DNA of 23,625 nucleotides from a virus (IMGVR_UViG_3300021475_000056:1-23625); one strand, 5' to 3'; positions 1 through 6,067 are shown, counted from the stretch's first letter. The notes: generated by a model not told the origin, from the letters alone. Translations and numbers: made by a program.

Positions 1-189
1 CACACTCCCCTCCCCCCTCCCCCCCATGTTCATGGAGTGAACAAAACGAGTTCCCAAATAGGCAGACGTCTGATCAATTTCGCCGAGTCCCCCCCGATGC
101 TTAGCTGGGGGCTTGACAAGGCAATGCCGCATAGCTTGCACTACGCGCGCGCGGCTTCTAAGAGGGTGAAAGCCCCAAGGAAGCAAGCC

Positions 190-672
190 ATGCCTCCCCA
201 AAAGCGCACAGTGTTCCCCACACGGCAAGCCGTCGAAGCACAAGGCCGCTCCGGAAGGCTCCATGTCAGCGGCAAGCTCAAAAACGCCCTCGATAACATG
301 GTGTGGCACGGCTCACGTAGGCCTAAAGCCGCCGAAGAAGCCGGAATGAGTGACCACGGATTGCGGGAGGCACTCAGAAAGCCACATGTAAAGGCGTACT
401 ACCTCGGACAATTGGAGGTGCTTCGACTTAGCGAACGGCCGCGCAATATCCACGCGCTTGCCGACGTTCGCGACCAGACCATCAACCAGATGGCGCGCGT
501 CAACGCGATCAAAGCGCTCGAAGCGCTCGATGATGACACGCCCGCGGCCGGTCGGCAGATGATGCCCGGGTTGGCCATCGTGGTCACGGCAACCGAGGCC
601 AAGCCGGTGACCATAGACGTGTCGCCGACTTCCCCAGGCCTTCCCAGCGACGACGCAAGCGATACAGAGTAA
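190..672 (+). CDS. HTH protein, possible small terminase subunit
   Basis: A 160-residue soluble protein. The frame is open back to a GTG at 37, but I chose ATG 190 because AAGGAAG lies just upstream and the first 51 codons of the longer version are low-quality, basic sequence. Residues of about 25-65 read as a helical DNA-binding unit (A-x-E-A-G-M-S-x-x-G-L-R-E-A-L-x-K-P-x-V), the style of phage TerS and Nu1-like proteins in which an HTH is followed by a helical oligomerisation region. The tail after residue 125 is acidic and Ser/Pro/Thr-rich. If it is TerS it would recognise the packaging site for the large terminase encoded about 6 kb downstream; that distance is a weakness. It could instead be a transcription factor. 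The HTH reading is moderate and the terminase role is inference. Confidence 0.55.
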   Translation: MPPQKRTVFPTRQAVEAQGRSGRLHVSGKLKNALDNMVWHGSRRPKAAEEAGMSDHGLREALRKPHVKAYYLGQLEVLRLSERPRNIHALADVRDQTINQMARVNAIKALEALDDDTPAAGRQMMPGLAIVVTATEAKPVTIDVSPTSPGLPSDDASDTE

Positions 673-711
673 GCCACAAGCCGCTGCGGCACAGGCACTT
701 GCTGACTTGGT

Positions 712-736
712 ACTCTCGGTATGTATAGCCGAGAGT
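712..736. repeat. inverted repeat (hairpin)
   Basis: ACTCTCGGT (712-720) and GCCGAGAGT (728-736) face each other across a 7-nt loop. Eight of the nine pairs are Watson-Crick and the innermost is a G-U wobble in RNA. No T-run follows on either strand, so it is not a standard intrinsic terminator. It could be an operator, or a 3' end stabiliser for the upstream gene that ends at 672. Confidence 0.5.
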
Positions 737-1087
737 GGTAAAAGGCGGCACGGCAGTGGCCGCCCGACGGCAGTCGGAAATGTGCAACGCCGATGCGGTC
801 CAGCACACTGATACGCCCTTCCCACCGTCCACTTGGCAAGCACATCCCTTGGTGCCGCGCGCGAGGCCACCCGGGGGGGAAAAACGCGACGCGACTGCCG
901 CGCTGGTACCCTCCGCATATGCATGTCCTCTGGAATATCGGGCTCTCCGAAAAATTGGGGGGTCTGGAACATCGGGCCCTGTTGCGAGAGTTGCGGGTTG
1001 GTCTGGAGTTGATTGCTGGTTTTGTCCGGGTTGTTGGCACGTCGTCGCGCTTGCGCTCCTCGTTGTCCTCGCTCCGCTGCGGGGAGA

Positions 1088-1115
1088 GCGTGCAAGAGCA
1101 CGCATTTTTTTCTTT
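1088..1115 (+). terminator. intrinsic terminator
   Basis: A perfect 6-bp stem GCGTGC/GCACGC with an AAGA tetraloop is followed by A, seven T, C and three T. This is a canonical Rho-independent terminator for rightward transcription. It sits immediately before the ribosome-binding site of the gene starting at 1136, so it insulates that operon or acts as an attenuator for it. Confidence 0.75.
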
Positions 1116-1135
1116 AGGGAGGAAGGGGCTCGGCG

Positions 1136-1360
1136 ATGGAGGACGGCATGACGGCTGCGGAGCGTCGGGCGATGGAGTCTTTGGACATCCTTGATCGGCT
1201 GCGTGCTGCGCAGTGGATCGGGCGTCGGCGGAAGGCGGTTTTGCTGTTGGGGGGCGCTTCGACGGGGATATTGGGGCGCCTGATCGACGATGCGTACGGG
1301 GAGATTTTTCGGCTGCGTGCCGAGCGCCGGGCTGGAAACAAGGAAGGGGCTCGGCGATGA
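1136..1360 (+). CDS. small phage protein of unknown function
   Basis: A 74-residue basic protein, first of the rightward small-gene run. Start ATG 1136 follows GGAAGGGG; ATG 1148 in the same frame is a possible alternative that would remove four residues. A helical, charged N-terminus is followed by a short hydrophobic Gly-rich stretch (about residues 34-47: AVLLLGGASTGILG) that is too short and polar-flanked to call a membrane segment with confidence. Its stop overlaps the next start in an ATGA junction, indicating translational coupling. I do not recognise the family. Confidence 0.6.
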   Translation: MEDGMTAAERRAMESLDILDRLRAAQWIGRRRKAVLLLGGASTGILGRLIDDAYGEIFRLRAERRAGNKEGARR

Positions 1361-1518
1361 AGAGCGGTCGGCGCGTTATTCAGATTGTGCCGATTGGTGA
1401 GACGATTGCATGCCTGTGCGACGATGGCTCGATGTGGCTGCTTCGTATTGCATTTGATGAGGGGTGGAAAGAACGAACATGGATGCGGTTGCCGGACATT
1501 CCGCAGGGTAAGAGTTGA
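1357..1518 (+). CDS. small phage protein of unknown function
   Basis: A 53-residue protein translated from ATG 1357, which lies inside the stop of the upstream gene (ATGA) and carries the second copy of the GGAAGGGGCTCGGCG start cassette. The sequence alternates beta-like stretches (VIQIVPIGETIACL, then MWLLRIAF) with a Trp-rich end, so it is probably a small beta-sheet fold. It has two Cys but no metal-binding arrangement. The longer open frame running back to 1213 is only read-through of the neighbour in another frame. Function unknown. Confidence 0.6.
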   Translation: MKSGRRVIQIVPIGETIACLCDDGSMWLLRIAFDEGWKERTWMRLPDIPQGKS

Positions 1519-1573
1519 GTAAAGGGGTGGGGGAGTTGCTCACGGAGGGGCTTGGCGATGGAGGAAGTGAGTG

Positions 1574-1951
1574 ATGGCGAAGAAGCGTGAACGAGCGGAG
1601 GCCGCTCTCATTAGGTACCTGACGATGCTGGAGCATGGCGACGTACTTGAGCGCTGGCTGCTTGCGCGGTGGCCTGATGCGAAGGACTTTCTCCCCAGGG
1701 AAGAGATTGATCGCGCGATTGACGAGAAGATGGCTCAGGGGCGGGGCACCGAGGAGAGCAGGAGAATGGCGGTGGAGGCGGCGCGCCAGCGGGCGCTGCA
1801 GAAGTTTGCCGTGATCCGCGAGCATCCCGAGATAATGCGAGAGTTGTTGCCGAGGATCAGGGGCCACCGGGCCGGTGGAGGCGTGCGCTACACGCCCGAG
1901 GACTATGCGATGTTCGAGGCGCGGCTGCGGCCCTACATCGCCGAGCACTGA
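1574..1951 (+). CDS. helical phage protein of unknown function
   Basis: A 125-residue, highly charged and mainly helical protein. Start ATG 1574 is preferred over GTG 1571 because GGAGGAAG lies 9 nt upstream. The middle (residues of about 45-95) is rich in Arg, Glu and Ala and may be a coiled coil; the C-terminus ends in a YTPEDYAMFEARLRPYI segment. No catalytic motif is visible. It is separated from the next small membrane gene by only 3 nt, so the two are probably co-translated. Confidence 0.65.
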   Translation: MAKKRERAEAALIRYLTMLEHGDVLERWLLARWPDAKDFLPREEIDRAIDEKMAQGRGTEESRRMAVEAARQRALQKFAVIREHPEIMRELLPRIRGHRAGGGVRYTPEDYAMFEARLRPYIAEH

Positions 1952-1954
1952 CGC

Positions 1955-2119
1955 ATGGCGCGCCTGGCGTTGCATTGCTCGGCCTATGCCGGCTTGGCGC
2001 TGGTTCTGGCGGTGCTCCTGCAGGTTTCTGGGGTCGAGGCTGTCTGGGGGATCCCGGTCATCGTGGTATGTTTGAGCGTTGTTCAGCTGATCTTCTGGGT
2101 GAGGTGGGGCCGCAGATGA
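1955..2119 (+). CDS. small two-helix membrane protein
   Basis: A 54-residue protein that short-gene filters would miss. It starts at ATG 1955, 3 nt after the upstream stop, and ends with a basic tail (RWGRR). Two hydrophobic helices are clear: residues of about 10-27 (AYAGLALVLAVLLQV core) and about 30-48 (IPVIVVCLSVVQLIFWV). Two helices joined by a short acidic turn and ending in a basic tail fit a class II holin-like protein, but no endolysin is next to it and the ribosome-binding site is weak, so the lysis role is only a possibility. It could also be a superinfection-exclusion or other small envelope protein. Confidence 0.55.
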   Translation: MARLALHCSAYAGLALVLAVLLQVSGVEAVWGIPVIVVCLSVVQLIFWVRWGRR

Positions 2120-2137
2120 ACGGATGAGGAGGATCGC

Positions 2138-2278
2138 ATGCCGTTGAGGAAGGGAAGGTCGCAGAAGGTTGTGTCGCAGAACATCCGCACCGAGATCAAG
2201 GCGGGGCGGCCGCAGAAGCAGGCGGTTGCGATCGCGTATGCGGTTGCCCGCAGGTCTGGTAAGGGGAAGAAAAAATGA
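2138..2278 (+). CDS. conserved small basic phage protein
   Basis: A 46-residue basic protein preceded by GAGGAGGATCGC, a strong Shine-Dalgarno. The pattern K-G-x-S-Q-K-V-V-S-x-N-I-R-T-E-I-K-A-G-x-P-Q-K-Q-A-V-A-I-A, followed by A-x-R-S-G-K, is a recurrent small protein of many phages (similar to DUF6496-type proteins), usually annotated as hypothetical. Its charge suggests nucleic-acid binding, which is inference. Its stop overlaps the next start by ATGA. Confidence 0.75.
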   Translation: MPLRKGRSQKVVSQNIRTEIKAGRPQKQAVAIAYAVARRSGKGKKK

Positions 2279-2649
2279 ATTTGGCTTATGCCGGCATGAC
2301 GAAGCGCAAGAGGCTGAGGCATTTGCCGAACGAGGCCACTCACGTCCCGCACACGCCTGCGGTAGATATGCTTCCTGACGTTATTGAAGTTTGGTTTGCT
2401 TACATGTGGGCGCCTGCTGAGGACGGTTGTGGTGGCCCTGCGGTAACCGACCCGGCCATGCTTTATGTTGGCCTTCCCCGGCACGATGGAGGCAACGCCA
2501 CGCAGTTTTCCGTTTCATTGGAGGCCGCTGTCGATGATCTGATCGACATGGGACCGGATGATGATAGCGTTATTCCTGCCGTTGCGGCGAGGCTTCGCGA
2601 ATTGGCGGAGAAGCTGGAGATCGAGGCGGGCAAGGCGAGGAAGAAGTGA
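2275..2649 (+). CDS. hypothetical phage protein
   Basis: A 124-residue protein starting in the ATGA junction with the previous gene. The N-terminal 25 residues are basic and the middle is mixed. The last 50 residues form an amphipathic helical region (SLEAAVDDLIDMG, then AARLRELAEKLEIEAGKARKK) that may be a coiled coil. No signal peptide or membrane segment is visible and I do not recognise a family. The next gene begins 1 nt after its stop. Confidence 0.6.
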   Translation: MNLAYAGMTKRKRLRHLPNEATHVPHTPAVDMLPDVIEVWFAYMWAPAEDGCGGPAVTDPAMLYVGLPRHDGGNATQFSVSLEAAVDDLIDMGPDDDSVIPAVAARLRELAEKLEIEAGKARKK

Positions 2650-2650
2650 G

Positions 2651-2836
2651 ATGACCGAGGCCGAGGCTGCGACGAAGTGGTGTCCGATGGTGAGGCTGCT
2701 GCCTGGCACGCCGCCGGAGTCGAACCTTCCGAACGGCGTCACCACCTGCATCGGGTCCGAGTGCATGGCGTGGCGCTGGAAGTCGGGCTCGCAGGACGAC
2801 GGCTATTGCGGGCTGTGTCTGGGGGCGGGACCATAG
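2651..2836 (+). CDS. small Cys-rich phage protein
   Basis: A 61-residue protein with Cys at 11, 33, 38, 53 and 56, arranged as WCP, CIGSEC and YCGLC, probably a small zinc-binding knuckle. The combination of an N-terminal KWCP, C-I-G-S-x-C-M-A-W-R-W and a C-terminal G-Y-C-G-L is a pattern I associate with conserved phage proteins of unknown role. The start at 2651 directly follows the upstream stop, and the upstream gene's purine-rich end AAGGCGAGGAAG supplies the ribosome-binding site. Confidence 0.7.
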   Translation: MTEAEAATKWCPMVRLLPGTPPESNLPNGVTTCIGSECMAWRWKSGSQDDGYCGLCLGAGP

Positions 2837-2854
2837 GGGGCGAAGGAGATCCAG

Positions 2855-3370
2855 ATGTGCTGCTTGACGTGTAGTTATTTCCAAGCGATCGAGCCGCCCG
2901 AGCACAAGGCGGCGCGCGAGGCCGGAAGGTGTGAGGGCAGCTGCGGCAAGGAATGGAATTGGCGCACCGCCATTCTGTACGTGCGGAATCACAAGGAGCC
3001 GCTGAAGGGTTTCTGCCGGTTCAATCCTCTCGCTGTGGAAACATCGCCGTGGGGCGCTTGCGGGCAACACCGGCCGGTGCTGGGCAAGGATAATGGGTGG
3101 GGCATCCGCGCTTTTGATGGTGAGCGCGATTGCGGCTTGATGGAATGGGCAATCAAGGGGTATCGCGACTTGATGCGGGGCGACTCTGGCGATTGGAGTA
3201 GCAGACGGCTCAACTATCTCGAAGAGATGAACGGCCAACTTCGCCAGCAATTGGCCGCCGCGCGCAAGCGTTCTGCGAGCCGTTTGGCGAGATTGCAGAA
3301 GAACAAGAAGCCGAGACCAGAGCCCAAGCTGCCGGAGCCCAGCATGTTGAGGTTGGTGGCGGCGGAATAA
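2855..3370 (+). CDS. Cys-rich protein with basic coiled-coil tail
   Basis: A 171-residue protein from ATG 2855, which follows AAGGAG. Cys at 2, 3, 6, 26, 30, 54, 69 and 93 suggest one or two metal sites in residues 1-95, starting with MCCLTC. Residues of about 117-150 form a charged helix (LNYLEEMNGQLRQQLAAARKR) likely to be a coiled coil, followed by a Lys/Pro-rich tail. It looks like a nucleic-acid- or protein-binding adaptor, but I do not recognise it. It follows the other Cys-rich gene by only 18 nt. Confidence 0.65.
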   Translation: MCCLTCSYFQAIEPPEHKAAREAGRCEGSCGKEWNWRTAILYVRNHKEPLKGFCRFNPLAVETSPWGACGQHRPVLGKDNGWGIRAFDGERDCGLMEWAIKGYRDLMRGDSGDWSSRRLNYLEEMNGQLRQQLAAARKRSASRLARLQKNKKPRPEPKLPEPSMLRLVAAE

Positions 3371-3388
3371 TAAGGGGGGGCCGATCGA

Positions 3389-3481
3389 ATGGCTGGGGCT
3401 CACGACCCTGGCGGATCGTGGAAATACCGCGCCATGACCGCGGCCGAGCGAGCCGACCACGACGACATGATGGCGATATGA
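3389..3481 (+). CDS. possible 30-residue peptide gene
   Basis: A 30-codon frame from ATG 3389 to TGA 3481, with a G-run upstream that could act as a weak Shine-Dalgarno. The sequence reads as a Gly-rich start, SWKYRAMTAAERADHDD and MMAI. Its stop overlaps the next start (ATGA at 3478), which fits the joining style of the whole run and is the main support. It could be a chance frame; the alternative is that the next gene starts upstream at GTG 3418. Confidence 0.4.
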   Translation: MAGAHDPGGSWKYRAMTAAERADHDDMMAI

Positions 3482-4113
3482 ACGCCCAGGCGATATTCGA
3501 GATCCCGGACGTGTTCGTGGACGCGTACCGGTCCGCGCTGATGGAGTGGGCGGTGGCGGGGACCCCGACGCGCCGGGTCGCGCTGTTGCGGATGCCTGGG
3601 GTGGAACGGATCGGCTTCGACCTGGTGGACGAGGTCGAGCTGGCGGCGGCGAAGTTCCGGCATCCGGTGAGCGGGGAGCATCGGGTGGTGGTGTCAGGGG
3701 CGAGCGCGTTCGACGTCGAGGTGATCGAGTGGCATTGCGCGCGGCTGCCGGTGATCAAGGCGGCGCGGCGGGCATTCGCGCGGCGGTGTCGTGAGGAGAT
3801 GGTGCGCAATGGCGGCCGGCGGTATTTCTGCGAGGGGATGCCGCGGGAGTTCGCCGAGCATTACCGGGACGCGTTCGAGAATTGGATGAGGACATCGCGG
3901 TGGCGTGGCGGGCGGTGTGCCGTTCCGTTCGACGTCCCTGGCGGGGTTCGCGGGCGCGACGCCGAGGGGCGCGAGATCTGGGCGGGGGCCTGGTTCGACG
4001 GGGAGTGGGACGAGAGCGTTTATGGCCCGCGCTTTGTGATCCGGCCGGCGAGCGAGGCCGAGCGTGACCTGGTGGAGCGGCACACGGCGGCGATGCGGGG
4101 GTGGCGGCAATGA
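3478..4113 (+). CDS. hypothetical phage protein, 211 aa
   Basis: A 211-residue soluble protein. ATG 3478 is chosen over GTG 3418 because of the ATGA overlap with the 30-codon frame before it. The protein is GC-rich in codon use, mixed alpha/beta, with many Arg, Trp and acidic residues and conserved-looking stretches such as ALMEWAVAGTPTRR and FDVEVIEWHCARLPVIKAAR. No catalytic signature or membrane segment can be seen. It is coupled to the next gene by another ATGA junction. Function unknown. Confidence 0.65.
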   Translation: MNAQAIFEIPDVFVDAYRSALMEWAVAGTPTRRVALLRMPGVERIGFDLVDEVELAAAKFRHPVSGEHRVVVSGASAFDVEVIEWHCARLPVIKAARRAFARRCREEMVRNGGRRYFCEGMPREFAEHYRDAFENWMRTSRWRGGRCAVPFDVPGGVRGRDAEGREIWAGAWFDGEWDESVYGPRFVIRPASEAERDLVERHTAAMRGWRQ

Positions 4114-4448
4114 AGTCTGTCAGGCGCATACCGGGCACGGTGACCAAGGTCGATCTTGAAACAGGCGAGGAGACGCACGAGGCAGCTGCGTGGTCCGTGT
4201 TGCCACCGCCTGCGGGCATGTGCCAGATCTGCGCCGCGAAACACAGCCTCGCCGAGCCGCACAACGCGCAGTCGCTGTACTACCAGATGACGTTCGAGGG
4301 CATGATCGGCCGCCCTCCGACGTGGGCGGATGCCATGGCGCATTGCGATGAGGAGACGAAGCGCCGGTGGGAGGCCGAGGTGCGTCGGCGGGGCCTGTGG
4401 ACAGAGCCGTCCGACGGTGAGCTGCCCGTCATTGATCACGGGGTGTGA
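4110..4448 (+). CDS. conserved phage protein with CxxC motif
   Basis: A 112-residue protein beginning in an ATGA overlap. It has an N-terminal beta-hairpin-like segment (GTVTKVDLETGEETHEAAAW), then LPPPAGMCQICAAKH with a Cys-x-x-Cys at 38/41 and His at 45 and 51, then a helical part (SLYYQMTFEGMIGRPPTWADAMAH). This whole arrangement recurs in many siphovirus and podovirus genomes as a protein of unknown function. The CxxC/His cluster suggests a zinc site. Family recognition is from memory of the pattern, not from a search. Confidence 0.75.
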   Translation: MKSVRRIPGTVTKVDLETGEETHEAAAWSVLPPPAGMCQICAAKHSLAEPHNAQSLYYQMTFEGMIGRPPTWADAMAHCDEETKRRWEAEVRRRGLWTEPSDGELPVIDHGV

Positions 4449-4471
4449 TCACCCCGGTCCCGCGGAGCTCG

Positions 4472-4882
4472 ATGGCGACAATTCTGACGGCCGCCGAAGT
4501 TGAGAAGGCCATTCGTGCCCTCATTGCGGCGGAAAAGACCAATCTCGGCATCGAGGTGACGTTGCCTGTCGCCTACGGTGGCGGTGAGCTTGTGTCTGTT
4601 GTCGTAGAGCAAAAGGCGGACAGTTTGATTGTGCACGATGCTGGTTCCAGCGCCATGCGCCTCAGTGGTGCGGGCGTCTCCTTGTCTCGCAATGTTGTTC
4701 AAAGGCTCAATGAGCTGAGCCAGCGATATCGCTGCACGTTCGCCGAGGGGCGCGTATCGGCGCCGGCTACGCTTGATGACCTTCCCCAGGTCGCCTGCCT
4801 GGTGGCCAATGCGTCGCGATCGGTCGCCGATTACGTTTATGAGCTGCGACAGCAGACGGAGACGAGCTGGATTGACATCTAG
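4472..4882 (+). CDS. DUF1828-like protein
   Basis: A 136-residue protein. ATG 4472 follows GCGGAG; GTG 4445, overlapping the upstream stop, is an alternative adding nine residues. Residues of about 28-60 (VTLPVAYGGGELVSVVVEQKADSLIVHDAGSS, read in two parts) resemble the beta-rich, DAG-containing start of DUF1828 proteins, and the rest is helical. Those proteins are of unknown function and often occur in phages and mobile elements. It is the last rightward gene of the run and faces the leftward gene ending at 4900. Confidence 0.55.
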   Translation: MATILTAAEVEKAIRALIAAEKTNLGIEVTLPVAYGGGELVSVVVEQKADSLIVHDAGSSAMRLSGAGVSLSRNVVQRLNELSQRYRCTFAEGRVSAPATLDDLPQVACLVANASRSVADYVYELRQQTETSWIDI

Positions 4883-4899
4883 ACCAAGAACCGGTGACT

Positions 4900-5130
4900 C
4901 TAGTTCCAGTCGACTGGAAAGCTGTCCGGAAAGATTTTCTTCTCGTTGCAGGGAACGAGCGCACGGACGCAGTCGAACAGCAGATCGAGGGTGTCATCAC
5001 GCACGGCCGGATGGTGGCCGGCGATGAAGGTGGCGACCAGGTCGGCGAGAACGATCCCCTGGACCTCCGGCGGGTGGCCGACGAGCAGGGGCCTGATGCC
5101 GTTGGTGATCTGCTGGGCCAGGTTGGTCAT
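4900..5130 (-). CDS. small conserved rhizobial-phage-type protein
   Basis: A 76-residue leftward protein with a strong GGGGGAGG ribosome-binding site upstream of ATG 5130. The sequence MTNLAQQITNGIRPLLVGHP, then V-L-A-D-L-V-A-T-F-I-A-G-H-H-P and a C-terminal VRALVPCNEKKIF, is an all-helical type I associate with alphaproteobacterial phages, usually hypothetical. Its last codons lie inside a perfect 16-bp palindrome. It is downstream of and probably co-transcribed with the winged-HTH gene at 5210-5899. Confidence 0.7.
   Translation of the reverse strand: MTNLAQQITNGIRPLLVGHPPEVQGIVLADLVATFIAGHHPAVRDDTLDLLFDCVRALVPCNEKKIFPDSFPVDWN
4904..4919. repeat. perfect 16-bp palindrome
   Basis: TTCCAGTCGACTGGAA is an exact palindrome with no spacer. 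It sits at the convergent junction of the rightward gene ending at 4882 and the leftward gene ending at 4900, and encodes the last residues (PVDW) of the leftward protein. With no T-run on either side it is more like a protein-binding site than an intrinsic terminator. Confidence 0.6.
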
Positions 5131-5164
5131 GTGCCCTCCCCCGGGTTCACCGGTTTCTTCCTCG

Positions 5165-5192
5165 CCGAGCCTCTCGGTCCCGCGTCTCGCGG
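5165..5192. repeat. two tandem perfect small hairpins
   Basis: CCGAG-CCT-CTCGG (5165-5177) and CCGCG-TCT-CGCGG (5180-5192) lie 2 nt apart between the two leftward genes. Both have 5-bp perfect stems and 3-nt loops. There is no T-run, so they are more likely intercistronic mRNA processing or stability elements than terminators. Confidence 0.45.
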
Positions 5193-5209
5193 TGACTGCT
5201 GGCCGAATC

Positions 5210-5899
5210 TTAGGTGCGGCGGCGGGTGTCTACCACCCTGCCCCAGCCCTGGAGGGCATTTTCCAGTGGACTAGTTCCTCCGGTCGGTTCTATCCTACCG
5301 GCAGCTTCTTCTTTCTTACTTGTATCCGTGGTGCTCAATTTTTTGGATTGAGTGTGTTTTGAACCCACCCCCTGGCCGGGCCAGCGAGGTCCCTTGTTGA
5401 GCCAGCTCCACCATTCCTTCGAGACGATCTTGATGATGTTGGTGAGACTGCGCTGACCGGGGCGGCGGCGCTCTTGCACCGTGATGATGGGGGCACCGGG
5501 CACATCACCCTTGCCCTGCGCCTCCCGGAGCGCGTTCTGCACCGTGGTCCGGTGGACGCCGGCTCTGGCCGCGATAGTGTCGATATGCAGGAAGCAGCAT
5601 CCGTGCGCGCGGCATTCGTCGCCGATGATGCGCATTACCGCGACTTCTCCCCAGGTGAATCGAGCAGCCAGGGGAGGTGGTAGCGGGCCGGATGCAACGA
5701 GAAGCCGACGGCGCTGGATCGAAGCCTGGCGATCCGGGCTGCGAGGGGGCCGGTATCTGGGGAGGCTAGGCTTTGGCTTTGCAGGTCGAGCCTGGGGCCC
5801 ATCGATGGCTTCCCATCGGCGCTGGTATTCGTCTTCGCTGATTGTTTCGTTTGCATATTCCAACGACAGAGCAGATAAGAGTTGAGATTTCCTTAACAT
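5210..5899 (-). CDS. winged-HTH regulator/replication-type protein
   Basis: A 229-residue leftward protein. Start chosen at ATG 5899 with GGAGG just upstream; the frame is open for 100 more codons but that part is poor sequence overlapping a terminator-like hairpin. Residues of about 63-125 (RRRLLVASGPLPPPLAARFTWGEVAVMR, read in parts, then HIDTIAARAGVHRTTVQNALREA) form a winged helix-turn-helix with recognition helix near 112-125, followed by a wing-like QERRRPGQRSLTNIIKIVS. I recognise this arrangement as a common HTH protein of Bradyrhizobium-type genomes and mobile elements. The linker (35-60) and C-terminal 60 residues are Pro/Lys/Thr-rich and disordered. Likely a DNA-binding control or replication factor. 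Confidence 0.75.
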   Translation of the reverse strand: MLRKSQLLSALSLEYANETISEDEYQRRWEAIDGPQARPAKPKPSLPRYRPPRSPDRQASIQRRRLLVASGPLPPPLAARFTWGEVAVMRIIGDECRAHGCCFLHIDTIAARAGVHRTTVQNALREAQGKGDVPGAPIITVQERRRPGQRSLTNIIKIVSKEWWSWLNKGPRWPGQGVGSKHTQSKKLSTTDTSKKEEAAGRIEPTGGTSPLENALQGWGRVVDTRRRT

Positions 5900-5901
5900 C
5901 T

Positions 5902-5918
5902 GGCCTCCGATCGAGGCC
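5902..5918 (-). promoter_or_regulatory. hairpin covering the ribosome-binding site
   Basis: On the leftward mRNA, GGCCUC-GAUCG-GAGGCC forms a perfect 6-bp hairpin ending 2 nt before the AUG of the winged-HTH gene. The only good Shine-Dalgarno (GGAGG) is mostly inside its 3' arm. This arrangement would hold translation low until the stem is opened, for example by a protein, temperature or ribosome coupling. Confidence 0.55.
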
Positions 5919-6032
5919 GAAAGGACCAAATTTTTCCCCATGCCCGGAAAGATCGAAGTTGACTCCGGGGACCAAATCAGTGTGTATGGGGATTGTGATA
6001 CTAGTGACTTGGGTCCTTTCCGACCCACCAAG

Positions 6033-6067
6033 AACCCTGGTGCTCGATACACCGGGGTTTTTATTTT
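6033..6067 (+). terminator. intrinsic terminator (rightward)
   Basis: A 10-bp stem AACCCTGGTG/CACCGGGGTT with one G-U pair and a 7-nt loop is followed by TTTTTATTTT on the plus strand. A smaller GGGTC/GACCC hairpin (6011-6026) lies just before it. It points rightward although all genes around it run leftward, so it would stop rightward read-through from the early run, or antisense transcripts, before they reach the terminase control region. Confidence 0.65.

Larger units (their letters stand above)
673..1135. other. gene-poor 463-bp region with hairpins and terminator
   Basis: No convincing gene lies here. The open frames have no ribosome-binding site or protein-like composition and contradict each other on the two strands. 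What can be seen: an inverted repeat at 712-736; two imperfect copies of TCTGGAAYATCGGGCYCT at 929-946 and 963-980, matching at 16 of 18 bases with a 34-bp period; short GC hairpins around 1072-1086; and an intrinsic terminator at 1088-1115. A terminator more than 400 bp after the last gene could mark the end of a small RNA, or simply a long 3' UTR. Confidence 0.5.
1121..1560 (+). repeat. repeated translation-start cassette, three copies
   Basis: GGAAGGGGCTCGGCGATG occurs at 1121-1138 and identically at 1342-1359. A diverged copy, GGAGGGGCTTGGCGATG, occurs at 1544-1560. The first two copies supply the Shine-Dalgarno sequence and start codon of the genes at 1136 and 1357. The third ATG (1558) opens only a 10-codon frame that overlaps the next real gene start at 1574, where a second Shine-Dalgarno (GGAGGAAG) takes over. 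The pattern looks like duplication of a start module, with one copy decayed or turned into a leader peptide. Confidence 0.7.

Noticed and set aside
1-36. C/T-rich tract CCCCTCCCCCCTCCCCCCC-like at the window start
   Set aside because: It is low-complexity and could be an attachment or end sequence, but only its edge is visible and no partner repeat was found in the window.
37-189. N-terminal extension of the first gene from GTG 37
   Set aside because: No Shine-Dalgarno near 37, basic low-quality sequence, and a strong AAGGAAG just before ATG 190. The TTGACA at 113-118 has no good -10 box at the right distance, so I did not call a promoter either.
735-1194. Two long overlapping rightward frames and several leftward frames
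   Set aside because: They disagree in frame and strand, lack ribosome-binding sites, run through the intrinsic terminator at 1088-1115 and have unstructured Arg/Pro/Ser-rich composition typical of GC-rich non-coding frames.
2570-3809. Long leftward frames opposite the small rightward genes
   Set aside because: Arg/Pro/His-rich shadow composition and no initiation signals; the plus strand is accounted for by ATGA-coupled genes.
5474-5885. Rightward frames inside the winged-HTH gene
   Set aside because: They lie opposite a gene with a recognisable winged helix and have no start signals.
5923-5977. Direct repeat GGACCAAAT, 46 bp apart
   Set aside because: Only nine bases, no symmetry and no promoter nearby; too likely to occur by chance in the leader.
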